Assembly (NCBI GenBank): GCA_024500155.1
Contig: CM044867.1
Span: 14,546,632 to 14,610,631, forward strand
Origin: Chenopodium formosanum
Taxonomy: Eukaryota; Streptophyta; Magnoliopsida; Caryophyllales; Amaranthaceae
Length of the DNA stretch: 64,000 bases
Direction of reading: 5' to 3'
Program-made: the position numbers and the translations under genes
Notes under the pieces: model-generated
Database searches by the model: none
Told to the model about the DNA's origin: nothing
What the model saw: only the letters and a program-made list of their open reading frames with translations
Shown: piece after piece, positions 33,271 to 42,935 of the stretch
Layout: the number at the start of each line of letters is the position of its first letter
How positions within the stretch are numbered: the first letter of the stretch is position 1

Positions 33271-34004
33271 GCAGCGTACGCATTGAGCAGCTACTTACAG
33301 CAGCAAGCCCGCACCAAGTATGTGGCTTGCGCGCACAGTAGCAACCCGCATCTTGGTGCGCGGCTGGGCTCGAGTTGGGCTCGTGGATAGGCCATAGGGC
33401 CGGTCATAAGGGGAAGCTTGAGGAATATGGAAGCAACTAGGTAAGGACATGCATGTGGCACAAAGAGAGTATTGAGACTCTCCATGTGGTCCTCACCAAC
33501 CCACTTCACATGGTAATGCCACTTGTAGATTTATTATTAGTTTGCAATTTTAATTTAATTTAGGTTTAAATTAATTTGTGGAATTTCATGATCGCACATT
33601 GATGTGACAGAAATTCCCACTCATACTTTCCTCTATAAATATCAACCTTGGGGTTTGGAGTAAAGTGCTTGAGTGAGAGTTAAAAAGAGCATTCCATATT
33701 TTGGAAAAAACTCTCAAACTCCATTAACACTTGAGTGTTTGTCGGACCTTCCTAACTCCAAGGTAGAGGACCTAAAAAGTCGTGTTCGTCCTTTGTGGGT
33801 GGATACCGTTAATGGCGCGACATTTACGGTGCTTAAGGCTTTCAAGTAAGAGCCTGTTTCGATAGGGCGAAGCTCGCTTCAAGGGTATGATTTGTTCTTC
33901 TGATCTTATGTTTATTTATTTATGCTTTATGGTTTTATTAACTACGAGTGGTTCCTTGAGTCGGGGTTGTTTCCGCGGTGAGTCGAACTCACCAAACCAC
34001 AACA

Positions 34005-35106
34005 CTGGTATCATGTCTAGGGTAACTTTAATATTTAGTATGATTAAAAGTATGATGCTTCCTATGTTCTTCCTAATATTTATGATTGTTAGTATTATGT
34101 TAGGGTTAAAGCTTTGATTTTTAATGTTTAGTGACATGTTAGAATTTGTTATTAATCTTGTTAGTATCATGCCTAGGATCTTGCTATGCTTTAATATTAA
34201 CATGAATATGATTATGATTATAATTGTTATGTATGATTTATGATGAGTATGATTATTATTATGATTATTATAATAGTTTTTTATTGTTATAATTTATGGA
34301 AATTTCATGAAATGCCTCTGAGTTATTTTTTTATTCACCATATACCCATGAAAATTTTCAAATTCACCATATGTCCCTGAGTTTTAAAAAAATGTCACCA
34401 ATTAACCTTAATGACTAACGGAGTTTAACATCCGTTAGTCATTTGGGCAATTGGTGACATTTTTTTAAAACTAAGGAGCATATGGTGAATTTGAAAATTT
34501 TCATGGGTATATGGTGAATAAAAAAAAAACTCAAGGGCATTTCATGAAATTTTCGTATCATTTATGGTGATTATTATTATGTTGCTTGATATATATTTGC
34601 TAATGCTAGATCACACCTTTTATGCATGTTTACAGGGAATTGGTACTTGTAATCACGGTTAATAAGATAATTAATAATCTTATTTAGGGTTAGTATGATT
34701 ATAATTCAAGTGATCGCCAAGAATAGATTTATTTGTGCTTTAAATTCAACCAACATAGATTAAACAGGTTTAGGGTTAATCCTATTGATTGCATGTTAGT
34801 CAGAAAGCGTATATGAATACGATCAGAATAAAGTAGAGGCCTATTATTAGGGCAGGTTCAATCTCTTTTAGGTTGGATTTATACCTTCATCCACGAACCC
34901 TATTTTGTTCAAGACCTTATGGAGTTGACGATCTCTTGGATCGTTAAGGGGTGTAACATTCACCTCGTGAACAGTTTACAAGTTCCTAAAAAAACTCTTT
35001 GGCGACTCTTTTGCTCTATCTTCTTTCCCTTTGGACGCCACCGTACTTTAGTTTATGATAATAGTGGGGTTCAAGCTAGGGGATAACGCTTGAAATATTC
35101 CCTATA
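34005..35106 (+). mobile_element. T element A 5' LTR, part 2
   Basis: Continues the LTR interrupted at 30298 and ends ATATTCCCTATA (CA to TA), directly followed by the PBS block. Contains the foldback element at about 34299-34554, absent from T1. Confidence 0.88.
34299..34554. mobile_element. Foldback MITE of about 255 bp
   Basis: Nearly whole length is an inverted repeat: GAAATTTCATGAAATGCC at the left and GGCATTTCATGAAATTTTC at the right, with CACCATATACCCATGAAAATTTTC in the left arm mirrored in the right and a short centre around ACTAACGG...CCGTTAGT. Related LTR copies (T1, D) lack it. AATTTATGG and CATTTATGG flanks suggest an 8-9 bp duplication, as for Mutator-type MITEs, but this is uncertain. 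Confidence 0.8.
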
Positions 35107-35405
35107 GTTTTTAGCGACTCCACTAGGGAGGATGTCTACTTTAATTCCTGAATTTGTTTCGGCAATGATTTAGAATGAGTGGATGAGACTTGAAACGTTC
35201 TAAGTATTTCATGTGCGTTATTTTGATTAACATTATTGTCATATGCACAAAAAAGATATCATTGGAATGACCATCCGTAATGTGTTAAAACATAGGATTT
35301 TACACTTAGGAAATTTGAGAAATATCTTTCACAACTAGGACCGAAATAACACTGCGCGAAACTGGGAAATTTTATCGAGCATAGAAAGCTGCTGAGGCAT
35401 GTAGG

Positions 35406-35525
35406 AATTAGCGTCAGCGAACAGAAGTTAGCGCCAGAAATTTAACTGTAGCGCCAGACGATAGCTCTGTCGCCAAGCGCTACAGCTAAATCCTGGCGCC
35501 AATCTCTGTTTGCTGGCGCCAAATT
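35406..35525 (+). repeat. GGCGC word cluster 1 in leader A
   Basis: TTAGCGTCAGCG, TTAGCGCCAGA, TGTAGCGCCAGACG, TCGCCAAGCGCTACAG and TCCTGGCGCCAAT; same words as the LTR of this element. Confidence 0.7.
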
Positions 35526-35624
35526 CTTCCAATACCGAGCCAGAAATATGCGTTCTAATTTCGACCAGTTTTTCGTATTATTTGCTCGATCCTACTTCTT
35601 GTTTGAGTTTTTCTCGCTTTTCTG

Positions 35625-35850
35625 AAACCCATATGTGTTCTTCATATGGACATTACCCTCTGGGAATTCATGCTCCATTTACCTGCTTGAACGCTCCGAG
35701 CAAAAAAGGGTACATCCGAGATTGTTGAATTCACCAAGCCATGGAAGCGAGTTTTTCTAAAAATTCGCGGTGTCCTATCCACTCGCGCCAAACCTTCACG
35801 GTTGGGCTTCCGCGCGGTGCATCCAGACAATTAACCATGGACCCTCTATT
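35625..35850 (+). other. Conserved leader block (A)
   Basis: Shared with B (40120-40345) and C (45600-45815): CATATGTGTTCTTCATATG hairpin, a run ending CTCTGGGAATTCATGC, GGGTACATCCGAG, CCAAGCCATGGAAGCGAGTT, CGCGCGGTGCATCC and ACCATGGACCCT. Conserved non-coding RNA-like segment before gag; a packaging or dimerisation signal is an inference. Confidence 0.55.
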
Positions 35851-36145
35851 GACTAAACCATATCCCGAACTTTAGAGAACTAGAGCCATGGTTAGGTTGC
35901 AAACTCATTGCATCATATTGTGCCTACTTGACTAATTGTTTATTATTTGTTGCGTATCTGATATATGTTTTTCTTAACCGTTTGTTTGACTTGTGTTGAG
36001 ATTAAATAAATTAATGACTAAAAGAACTTTGCCTAATTAATCTAAGTCAATAAAGTCTATTGTTTTAATCAGAATGGACCTAGTACGACGTTAGGCATAC
36101 CTTTGTTGATTAATAACGCCGAAAACAGTCTCAGTTTCAAGCTCC

Positions 36146-36235
36146 AGCATTGGCGCCAAACTAGGTAAGAACTTTGCCTGGCGACAGCCCTATCGTCTGG
36201 CGCTTCACTACACAGTGCGACGCCAGTGACGACAG
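36146..36235 (+). repeat. GGCGC word cluster 2 in leader A
   Basis: CATTGGCGCCAAAC, CTGGCGACAGCC, CGTCTGGCGCTTC and GCGACGCCAGTGACGACAG. Confidence 0.65.
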
Positions 36236-36734
36236 TTCGGATTATTGATTGAGTCATCACCGAGTGTCTAATTAACCATTTTACTAATTAATTTGGTTAA
36301 TTTTTACTGTCCATAATACCTTGTTAAGTCATTAATTGAGTCTAGTCACATAGTCTAGCCACATGGTCATGACACGAGTCTTAACATGTCACCTACACTC
36401 ACTAGTCTTAGCACACACTTTGAGTATATGTCACCATGACCATGTCTTAGGTTCATGCATGAGTCCGTTTTTTTCGTCGGATTGGGGGTACATTCTTTTC
36501 CTAATTTTTCACATTTCTACATCTACATGCTTTCTCCATATCATTTTTCTACCTTCTTCCATCCATTGCATGTTGAATAAAGTTTGAGTCAAACAATTAA
36601 CAATAAATATCCCCAAATTCCTTGTCCACAGTACTTGGTCGAGGAGAGAAGGGCGATTAATCAAAGATAACCTTCTTATTCAAGTTTCACTTTTTGATAA
36701 ACCAATTCGTCAAAAGAGGAAGGCTAAAAAGATA

Positions 36735-37604
36735 ATGGCAAGTCAAGAAGAGGTCAATGAACTTAGGAATCAATTGAATGATGTGACTGAGGTATTAAAG
36801 GCTTTAACCATCAAAATTGATGACCCTGTGAAGCAACAACAAATGAACCTTATCCCAGAAAGCTTGAGCAAGCTATATAGTGAGCATAAGTTCAACGCCA
36901 CTGATGTCCCTAAATTCAAGGCGACAGGTAGATAACCCTTACTTTCATCTAAGAGCTTTTGAAACTATAATGAGCATTAAGGGTATCGATAAGAAGGTAT
37001 TCCCCTCTCTGTTCTCACTATCTCTCGAGACCGTTTGCCAGCAATGGTTCTTTTCTCTTGAGAAATAAAAAACCTCCACCTGGGAGTCCATATCAAACGC
37101 TTTCATAGATAGATATAATTACAACATCCAAGACGAACCAGACCATAGACAACTCGAGATGTTAAAACAAAACGAAAACGAAGGGTTCACTTCTTTCTTC
37201 AATAAATTGAGAGAAACTTTTGTTAATATGGTCAAGGCTCCTATCGAAAAAGAATCTGTGAGGATGTTTTTCAAGAATCTCCAAGGGAAGTATTCAAGGC
37301 ACTTAAAGTACCAACACAATTTGAATACTTTAATTTCAAGGCTGTCTATAATATAGGCATTGTCATTGAAGATGACCTTCTGAAAGATAATAGTGCGAGA
37401 GGAAAGAAGAACGACCATCCTTCTTCTTCCTCTCCCATTAATTAGGTACATACCACAAACGCCTCTAAACCGCGAATCCAAAGTTTAAAAAGAGTGTTCA
37501 CTCCACTTGGTATGAGTTATGAAACAGCTTTCAAGAAGCTACATCACAAAGGACTAGTCATGCACATAGGGCCTATCAAAGATCCTGTCCAAGAAGCAAG
37601 GCCA
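36735..37604 (+). pseudogene. T element A gag, broken
   Basis: Begins MASQEEVNELRNQLNDVTE with an N-terminal coiled-coil-like segment (first about 66 codons, 36735-36935), then a frameshift near 36925 into the retrotransposon gag domain (DNPYFHLRAFE, PSLFSLSLETVCQQWFFSLE). A TAA stop at 37066-37068 follows, then the domain continues in the same frame (TWES, FIDRYNYNIQDEPDH, FTSFFNKLRE, EKESVRMFFKNLQGKY) to 37356, and shifts again before FTPLGMSYETAFKKL (37494 on). Gag would form the particle that packages element RNA. It ends at 37604 where CACTA-like sequence begins. Parallel genes are at 41265 and 46653. Confidence 0.82.
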
Positions 37605-38195
37605 CACTACTACCAAAATAAGCAAAGAGAGCCGTTGAAATATCCTTTACAAACCGCCTATCAACGGTCTCTATCTAAGGGGTCTGTCAGATAAACAGAC
37701 CACCTCTATGGATAGGGTTTGTTTTAAAAAGATAACAGACCCGTTATGCAGAATACCAGGTTTGTTAGAGTACTTTATTTAGAATAAAATATTAAAAATA
37801 AGAGACCCGTTGTAAAAGAAATAGGGTATGTTTGCTATATTAAACAGACCCGTTAAAAGAGAAATGAGGTCCTTTACAAAATTAAATTTAGACCCTATAT
37901 CAAAGATATGGGGTCTCTTTGATATATTTTTTTTTAACTCATCAACCTGTAAGATCCCTTCTTCACCTAACAGGTCTGTTAGCAAACACGATTTTTTTTT
38001 TTAAATCAATAATTTTTTTTCCCAGCAATTTCTTCAATAATTACCTATTAATTTTCTTTTACAATTAACCTGCATAATATGTCATTCAACAAAATTTGTA
38101 GACAAATAAATTTTTAGACCTACTTCATATATAATTCAATCAATCCCATTACAAAAAACTGACTAATATACTGATGTGCCACCCACAATTACACC

Positions 38196-38360
38196 ATTAC
38201 AAAAAAAGACTAATTCTTAATTTTCTCCCATTCTACCATGTACACCATTACAAAAAAAAACATGGCACTATACATCAACCATTGTTTCCAAAAACATCAG
38301 CATTCTACCATGTACACCATTACAAAAAAAACCATGGCACTAAACATCAACCATGGCACA
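38196..38360. repeat. Tandem repeat of about 75 bp
   Basis: TTCTACCATGTACACCATTAC followed by an A-run, CATGGCACTA and ACATCAACCATG occurs twice, with a partial third copy upstream. The HVHHYKK-type frame is a by-product. Confidence 0.75.
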
Positions 38361-39039
38361 CATATGTTCCAAAGTGTATGTGTTGAATAAAAATTAGAAC
38401 CAAAATGCAAGCAATTACCATACTATCTTTGACTTCTTCATCAGCTTAGTGTAGTTGCTTAAGCAAATATTCAACTCAAATATCTCGTATCTCATCCATT
38501 TCTTCAGATGAATAAGCTTCTTGAGTAAAGAACGACAATGTAAATAGCAGAAAAAAGAAGTAAATAGGATCATGGAAGTAGTGAACCAAAGCTCAAAACA
38601 GAATTTTAGAACCAAAGCTCAAAACTGAATTTCAGAACTAAATTGGTCCACATTTCTTAAATAATGTGATAATGTGATCTTTACTATTTGTCTAGTATTC
38701 TGTTAATCTACCAAACAAGAACATGGAGAATTGGAGAGCATATCACCAAAATGAAGTACTGAAAGAATCTAGAGTACCTGTGTAACAGTTAAGATGCCTG
38801 CATACTTTTATACAACTTAGAACTTCAAGAAAACCTTCAATTTTGCCTCAACCATACAAGTACAATTTTGCCTCAACCATATAAGTAATTTATTCTAAGT
38901 TATTTTGTTCATTAAACCAATGGAAAAATAATTATCAATGTCGTTTTGCAAATAATGAAGCAGAATGATTGCATGTAGAAAACTGAATATAAACTGAATA
39001 CACGCTGTATATTAAATAAGGATAAGGAAAACTAAGAGT

Positions 39040-39131
39040 ATGTTTGATTTTCTGAAGGACTTGGTGAGCAAGGTTCCTGATTATGGTTATTCTGAAGAAA
39101 ATGCAGATAACCGAACTGCTATAAATAGAAG
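39040..39131 (+). pseudogene. Captured exon resembling plant NC2-alpha / NF-YC11-type (Dr1-associated corepressor)
   Basis: Reads FDFLKDLVSKVPDYGY followed by an acidic stretch and TAINRR, then AG|GTGAGT, a consensus splice donor at 39131/39132. The order VFDFL-(R/K)-(E/D)-V-V-S-K-V-P-D-Y-G, then an acidic spacer and basic R-R-K, is what I recall for the segment just after the histone fold of plant NC2-alpha (DRAP1) proteins, which with NC2-beta represses TBP-dependent transcription in the nucleus. Only this exon is visible: no histone fold upstream, and later sequence (about 39230-39330, glutamine/threonine-rich) is not clearly the next exon. It sits in a CACTA-like fragment, which suggests transposon capture. 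An unrelated match is possible but unlikely. Confidence 0.6.
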
Positions 39132-39442
39132 GTGAGTGCAGTTGCTCTTTAAACTCTGATGGGTTTTGTGCTCTTTTCTTTCTTGTGGATTTACTTTTAA
39201 AATACTCTATAATAAATGACTCACAAAACCAACAATCCGAGTGTATGAAAGAAGAAAGAAATGGCAGCAGGACAACAATCAAACAACAGCAGCAGACCTC
39301 TCAGAGAACAGGACACAAGACATCCACTATGGAGAGTGGTATGGGTGTTGTTGTGGGTTGTGATAGCTGTTCTGTTTTGGCAGGACAAATGCAATTAAGT
39401 GTGAGAGTCTTTGTGAGAGACTTGAATTCCACTATAAACTTG

Positions 39443-39553
39443 TTAGCGACTCTTTTGCTCTAGCTTTCTTCTCTCTGGAATGCCACCATACTTAAATGTA
39501 TGATCACAGTAGGGTTCAAGTTTGGGGTTATAGTGCTTAAAATATTCCCTACA
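39443..39553 (+). mobile_element. T element B, 3' end of its 5' LTR
   Basis: Matches the last 110 bases of the D LTR (GCGACTCTTTTGCTCTAGC, ATGTATGATCACAGT, TTGGGGTTATAGTGCTT, ATATTCCCTACA). The rest of the LTR is missing. Confidence 0.85.
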
Positions 39554-39849
39554 GTTTTTTTGCGACTCAACTGAGGATGATTTCTATTTGAATTCCTGAA
39601 ATTTATTTTGGCAATGATTTAGAATGAGTGGATGAGACTCGAAAAATTCTAAGTATTTCATGTGCGTAATTTTGATTAACATTATTGTCATATGCATAAA
39701 AAGGTCCTCATTGGATAGAGTAATGAGTTAAAAACATAAGATTTTACACGTAGGAAATTTGAGAAATTTTTTCACAACTAGAATCGAAATAATACTGAGA
39801 AATCTGGAAAATTCTAAGAACACAGATACCTGCTGAGGCATATAGGAAC

Positions 39850-40020
39850 TAGCGTCTAGAAAACAGAGACCGTCGCCTGTAAAGAGCTTCTGTCGCCTGG
39901 CGACAGTTCTAGTTTTGTTGCCTGACGACAGTTCTAGTTTTGTCGCCTGAAGACAGTTCTAGTTCTCTTGCCTGACGCCAGGGTTTCTTTTACGGCGACA
40001 GTCCCTGTAGTCTGGCGCCA
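39850..40020 (+). repeat. TGTCGCC/GGCGACAG word cluster 1 in leader B
   Basis: CGTCGCCTGT, TGTCGCCTGGCGACAGTTC, TTGCCTGACGACAGTTC, TGTCGCCTGAAGACAG and GGCGACAGTCC recur. Confidence 0.75.
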
Positions 40021-40659
40021 AGTTCTTCCAATATCGAGCCAGAACTCTGCCTTCTTGTTTTGACCATTTCTAGTACTGTTGGCTCGATTTTACTTCCTAA
40101 TTGTGCTTTTCTCACTTTTCTAAACCTATATATGTTCTTCATATGGACATAACCCTCTGGCGGTTCACGCTTCATCTACCCAAACGAACGCTCCTGGCAA
40201 CGACGGGTACATGCAAGTTTATGAATCCACCAAACCATGGAAGCAAGTTTTTAACTTCCGGGGTCCCATCCATACGCGCCAACCATTCAAGGTTAGGCTT
40301 CCGCGCGATGCATCCGGACTCATAACCATGGACCCTCTTTGACGTAACCCATATCCTTGAACTTTAGAGAACTAGAGCCATGGTTAGGTTGCAAACCCAT
40401 TGCATCATATTGTGACTATATGAACTACTTGTGCATCCTTGTTTGTGCATACTATATATGTGCTAACCGTTTGTTTGACTTGTGTTTAGGACTAAATAAA
40501 TTGACTAATGATTAAATGGACTTTGTCTAATTAATTAAATAATTAATTTAGAATTAATTAAAGGCTAATGAATTAATTAACTTGACTTAGTACGACTCTA
40601 GGCATGTCCCTTTAGAGTAATATCACTGGAAACAGTCCAAAATACTATTCCAGCAATGG

Positions 40660-40762
40660 CGTAGAAATCTGGGCTGTGGCGCCCCTGTTTAGTGTCTGTC
40701 GCCTGGCAACAGGCTTTAAACAGTGGCGACAGTTCTGTCGTTTTAGCGACAGTCCAGTTTCT
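40660..40762 (+). repeat. TGTCGCC/GGCGACAG word cluster 2 in leader B
   Basis: TGTGGCGCCCC, TGTCGCCTGGCAACAGG, GTGGCGACAGTTC and TTAGCGACAGTCC. Confidence 0.7.
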
Positions 40763-41264
40763 TTCTCGAGTCATCACAACGAGTCTAATTAAATAGTATA
40801 CTAATCAGTTTATCAGTTTATTAATGGTTCAAACCATGTCCAAGTCCTTAATTAAGTCTAGGTACTTAAGTCCCATGGTTATACACTAGAGTCAAAGCAT
40901 GTCACTCACACACATTTATAATGCACACACATAACATGTTTGTCACACCATGACCATGTCTAGGGAGTCTTAAATGCGTGTTTTCCGTCATTTTTTTAGG
41001 GGGGTAAGTCGGATATTAATCCTCCAATTAACCAATTCATTGAACCTATCCCCAAAATATTCACCTTATTTTTGCTTTTTTCTGTTAATTTTTTTTTCTA
41101 AACCGTAAAGTCAAAGTTGATTAGAGTCGGGTTATTAAAACAAATATGGTTTAACTTACAGCGCGTGGACAAGAAAGGAAGGACGTCTAATCAAGGACAA
41201 CACATTCATTCAAGTAGCACTTTTTGACAAACCAATTGGTAGGAAAAGGAAGGCTAAGAAGATA

Positions 41265-42058
41265 ATGGCTAGGCAAGAAGAACTTAATGAAGTTAAGGGA
41301 GAGTTAGCTAAGTAGGCTGAAATTTTGAAAGGTTTGACCCTTCAAATCAATGACCCTGTGAAACAGCAGCAAATGAACCTAATCCAGGAAAGCTTGAGCT
41401 AACTGTCCAATGACTTTAGATACAAAGGGATTAGCTCACAAGGGGTCTCGGTAGATAAGGACCTTCTTCCACATAAGTTCAATGCCAACAACATCCCGAA
41501 ATTGAAACCTATGGATAACCCTTGTTTTCATTTAAGAGCTTTTCAAACTGTAATGAACATTAAGGGGACAGACAACAAATCCTTTCATTTTGTATTTTCA
41601 TTGTCTTTAGAAACTGTGTGTCAACAGTGGTACTTTTCTCTTGAAAAAGAAAAGACCTCTAGTTAGGAATCCATTGTAAGTGCTTTCATTGAAAGATACA
41701 AATGTAATATTCAAGTTGAAACTGATCATAGGGCACTTGACATTTTAAAGGAAAAAGAAAATGAAGGCTTTACTTCCTTCTTTAATAAATGGAGGGAGAC
41801 TACTGCAAAGATGGTTGAGGTACCTAGTGAGAAAGAGTCTATAAGGATGTTCATTAAGAACCTCCAAGAAAAATACTCTAAATATCTTAAGTACCAAAGC
41901 AATTTACATACCTTTAAGGCTGTCTATGATATTAGTATCAACTTTGAAGACGACCTAGCCAAACAAAAAGCTGCCAACAATAATTCCAACAGTGGCTGGA
42001 AGGGTAAGAAGAAAGACAACCCTTCTTCTTCTAAAACCACCCATTCAAATAATGTTGG
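41265..42058 (+). pseudogene. T element B gag, three stops, no frameshift
   Basis: From ATG at 41265 one frame stays alignable to gag A for about 264 codons up to the next LTR. It is broken only by TAG at 41313-41315, TAA at 41400-41402 and TAG at 41664-41666; the last replaces the W of the T-W-E-S motif. Gag domain landmarks: NPCFHLRAFQ, FSLSLETVCQQWYFSLEKE, FIERYKCNIQ, FTSFFNKWRE, EKESIRMFIKNLQEKYSKYL, then a basic tail (GWKGKKKD, serine-rich). The LTR of element C starts at 42059 inside the tail. Confidence 0.85.
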
Positions 42059-42935
42059 TGTAGACACCTCAAAATGTCTCCCCAAACCAAACCTGATGAT
42101 GAACAACCTTTCACCGTCAGTATTGGTCGAGTTCAGTATTTAATCCCGAGAGTGCTTAAAAATCATGTTTAATTAAATTCGTATTTCTGAACAGTCCATG
42201 GATCAGTCTTGGTGTTTGGTAAAAGCATAGTTTTAATTTCGGCCCAAAACCTTTTTTAATTTTATTGTTTTATTATTATTTATTTTTGGCCCAAACCTTT
42301 CTATTTATTTCCTTTATTTATTTTCTTATTTTTAGCCCAAAATTAATAAATCAGAAAATGGCCCGAAATTATTAATCGGCACTTAAATAGCTGAATGAAA
42401 TTAGGGTTAAAATGAATTTAGACGGAAAAAATAACAAAAATTGTCCCGCGTCACGGCAAAAAATTCCCGCGTCACGGGATTCTCTCCCGTCTGACGGTAA
42501 GAAAACCCTTGTCACGGAAAACCTGATGTGACACGAGTACAATACGAGTCTTTTCCGCGTAAACCCTAACGTGTTTTCTTCTCCCATTTGTTTAAAAATA
42601 TCCCGCGTCACTCAACATTGCACTGTGTCACGGGAATATTTCTCGTCTGACGGGGAAATTTACCGTGTCACGGTACAGTTTGTCGTGTCACGGGATACTG
42701 TTTTAGGGTTTTTATCATTTTAGGGTTCCGTCTGCTCCCTCAGCACATTTTTTCTATAAATAACCCCTCATTTCTCTGGTACGGGGCATCAATTAACTCT
42801 CTCATTTCTCTTCTATGCATTAGCCTAAACACTAGCCTACCCTTCTCTCTTTCAAAATACCTTCCTTAAGCACTCCAAGGAGTCCGTACTTTACCCGGGG
42901 TTCTATCCTTAATCTACGGCGTGAAAGATAGAATT
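42059..42935 (+). mobile_element. T element C 5' LTR, part 1
   Basis: Begins TGTAGACACCTCAAAATGTC. Long cluster of GTCACGG words at 42434-42707 and TATAAATA at 42755-42762. Interrupted at about 42935 by a related LTR in reverse; resumes at 44561. Confidence 0.83.
42434..42707 (+). repeat. GTGTCACGG / GTCTGACGG word cluster in LTR C
   Basis: CCCGCGTCACGGC, CCCGCGTCACGGG, CCCGTCTGACGG, CTTGTCACGG, TGTGTCACGGG, TCGTCTGACGGGG, ACCGTGTCACGGT and TCGTGTCACGGG. It ends about 48 bases before the TATA box. No such words are in the other T LTRs. Confidence 0.85.

Larger units (their letters stand above)
30299..34004 (+). mobile_element. copia solo LTR, split by another solo LTR
   Basis: Two parts, 30299-30844 and 33271-34004, together match the copia LTR at 7497-8825. 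The start reads AGAAAGGAATGG (TG mutated to AG) and the end CACCAAACCACAACA. Flanks CTAGT (30294-30298) and CTGGT (34005-34009) are a 5-bp TSD with one change. The TATAAATA is at 33634-33641, in part 2. No internal region remains, so LTR-LTR recombination removed it. Confidence 0.9.
35107..36734 (+). mobile_element. T element A leader with PBS
   Basis: Starts with the block TTAGCGACTCCACTAGGGAGGA, the same place and near the same sequence as in B (39557 on) and C (45202 on), taken as primer binding site; the tRNA is not assigned. Two word clusters (35406-35525 and 36146-36235) flank a conserved block (35625-35850). Non-coding up to the gag start. Confidence 0.8.
37605..39442. mobile_element. 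CACTA-like fragment inserted in gag A, right end missing
   Basis: Begins CACTACTACCAAAATAAGC at 37605 exactly where the gag frame stops matching. The next 380 bases carry repeated AACAGACCCGTTA / GGTCTGTTA words in both orientations, like CACTA subterminal repeats. No matching TAGTG end is present before the LTR fragment of B at 39443, so it is truncated. It holds a tandem repeat (38196-38360) and a captured exon (39040-39131). No transposase. Confidence 0.6.
39554..41264 (+). mobile_element. T element B leader with PBS
   Basis: Same plan as leader A: PBS-like TTTGCGACTCAACTGAGGATG at the start, word cluster 1 (39850-40020), conserved block (40120-40345), word cluster 2 (40660-40762), then gag. 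No open frame of note. Confidence 0.8.

Noticed and set aside
38174..38386. HVHHYKK-repeat open frame
   Set aside because: Produced by a tandem repeat inside the CACTA-like fragment; no recognisable protein.
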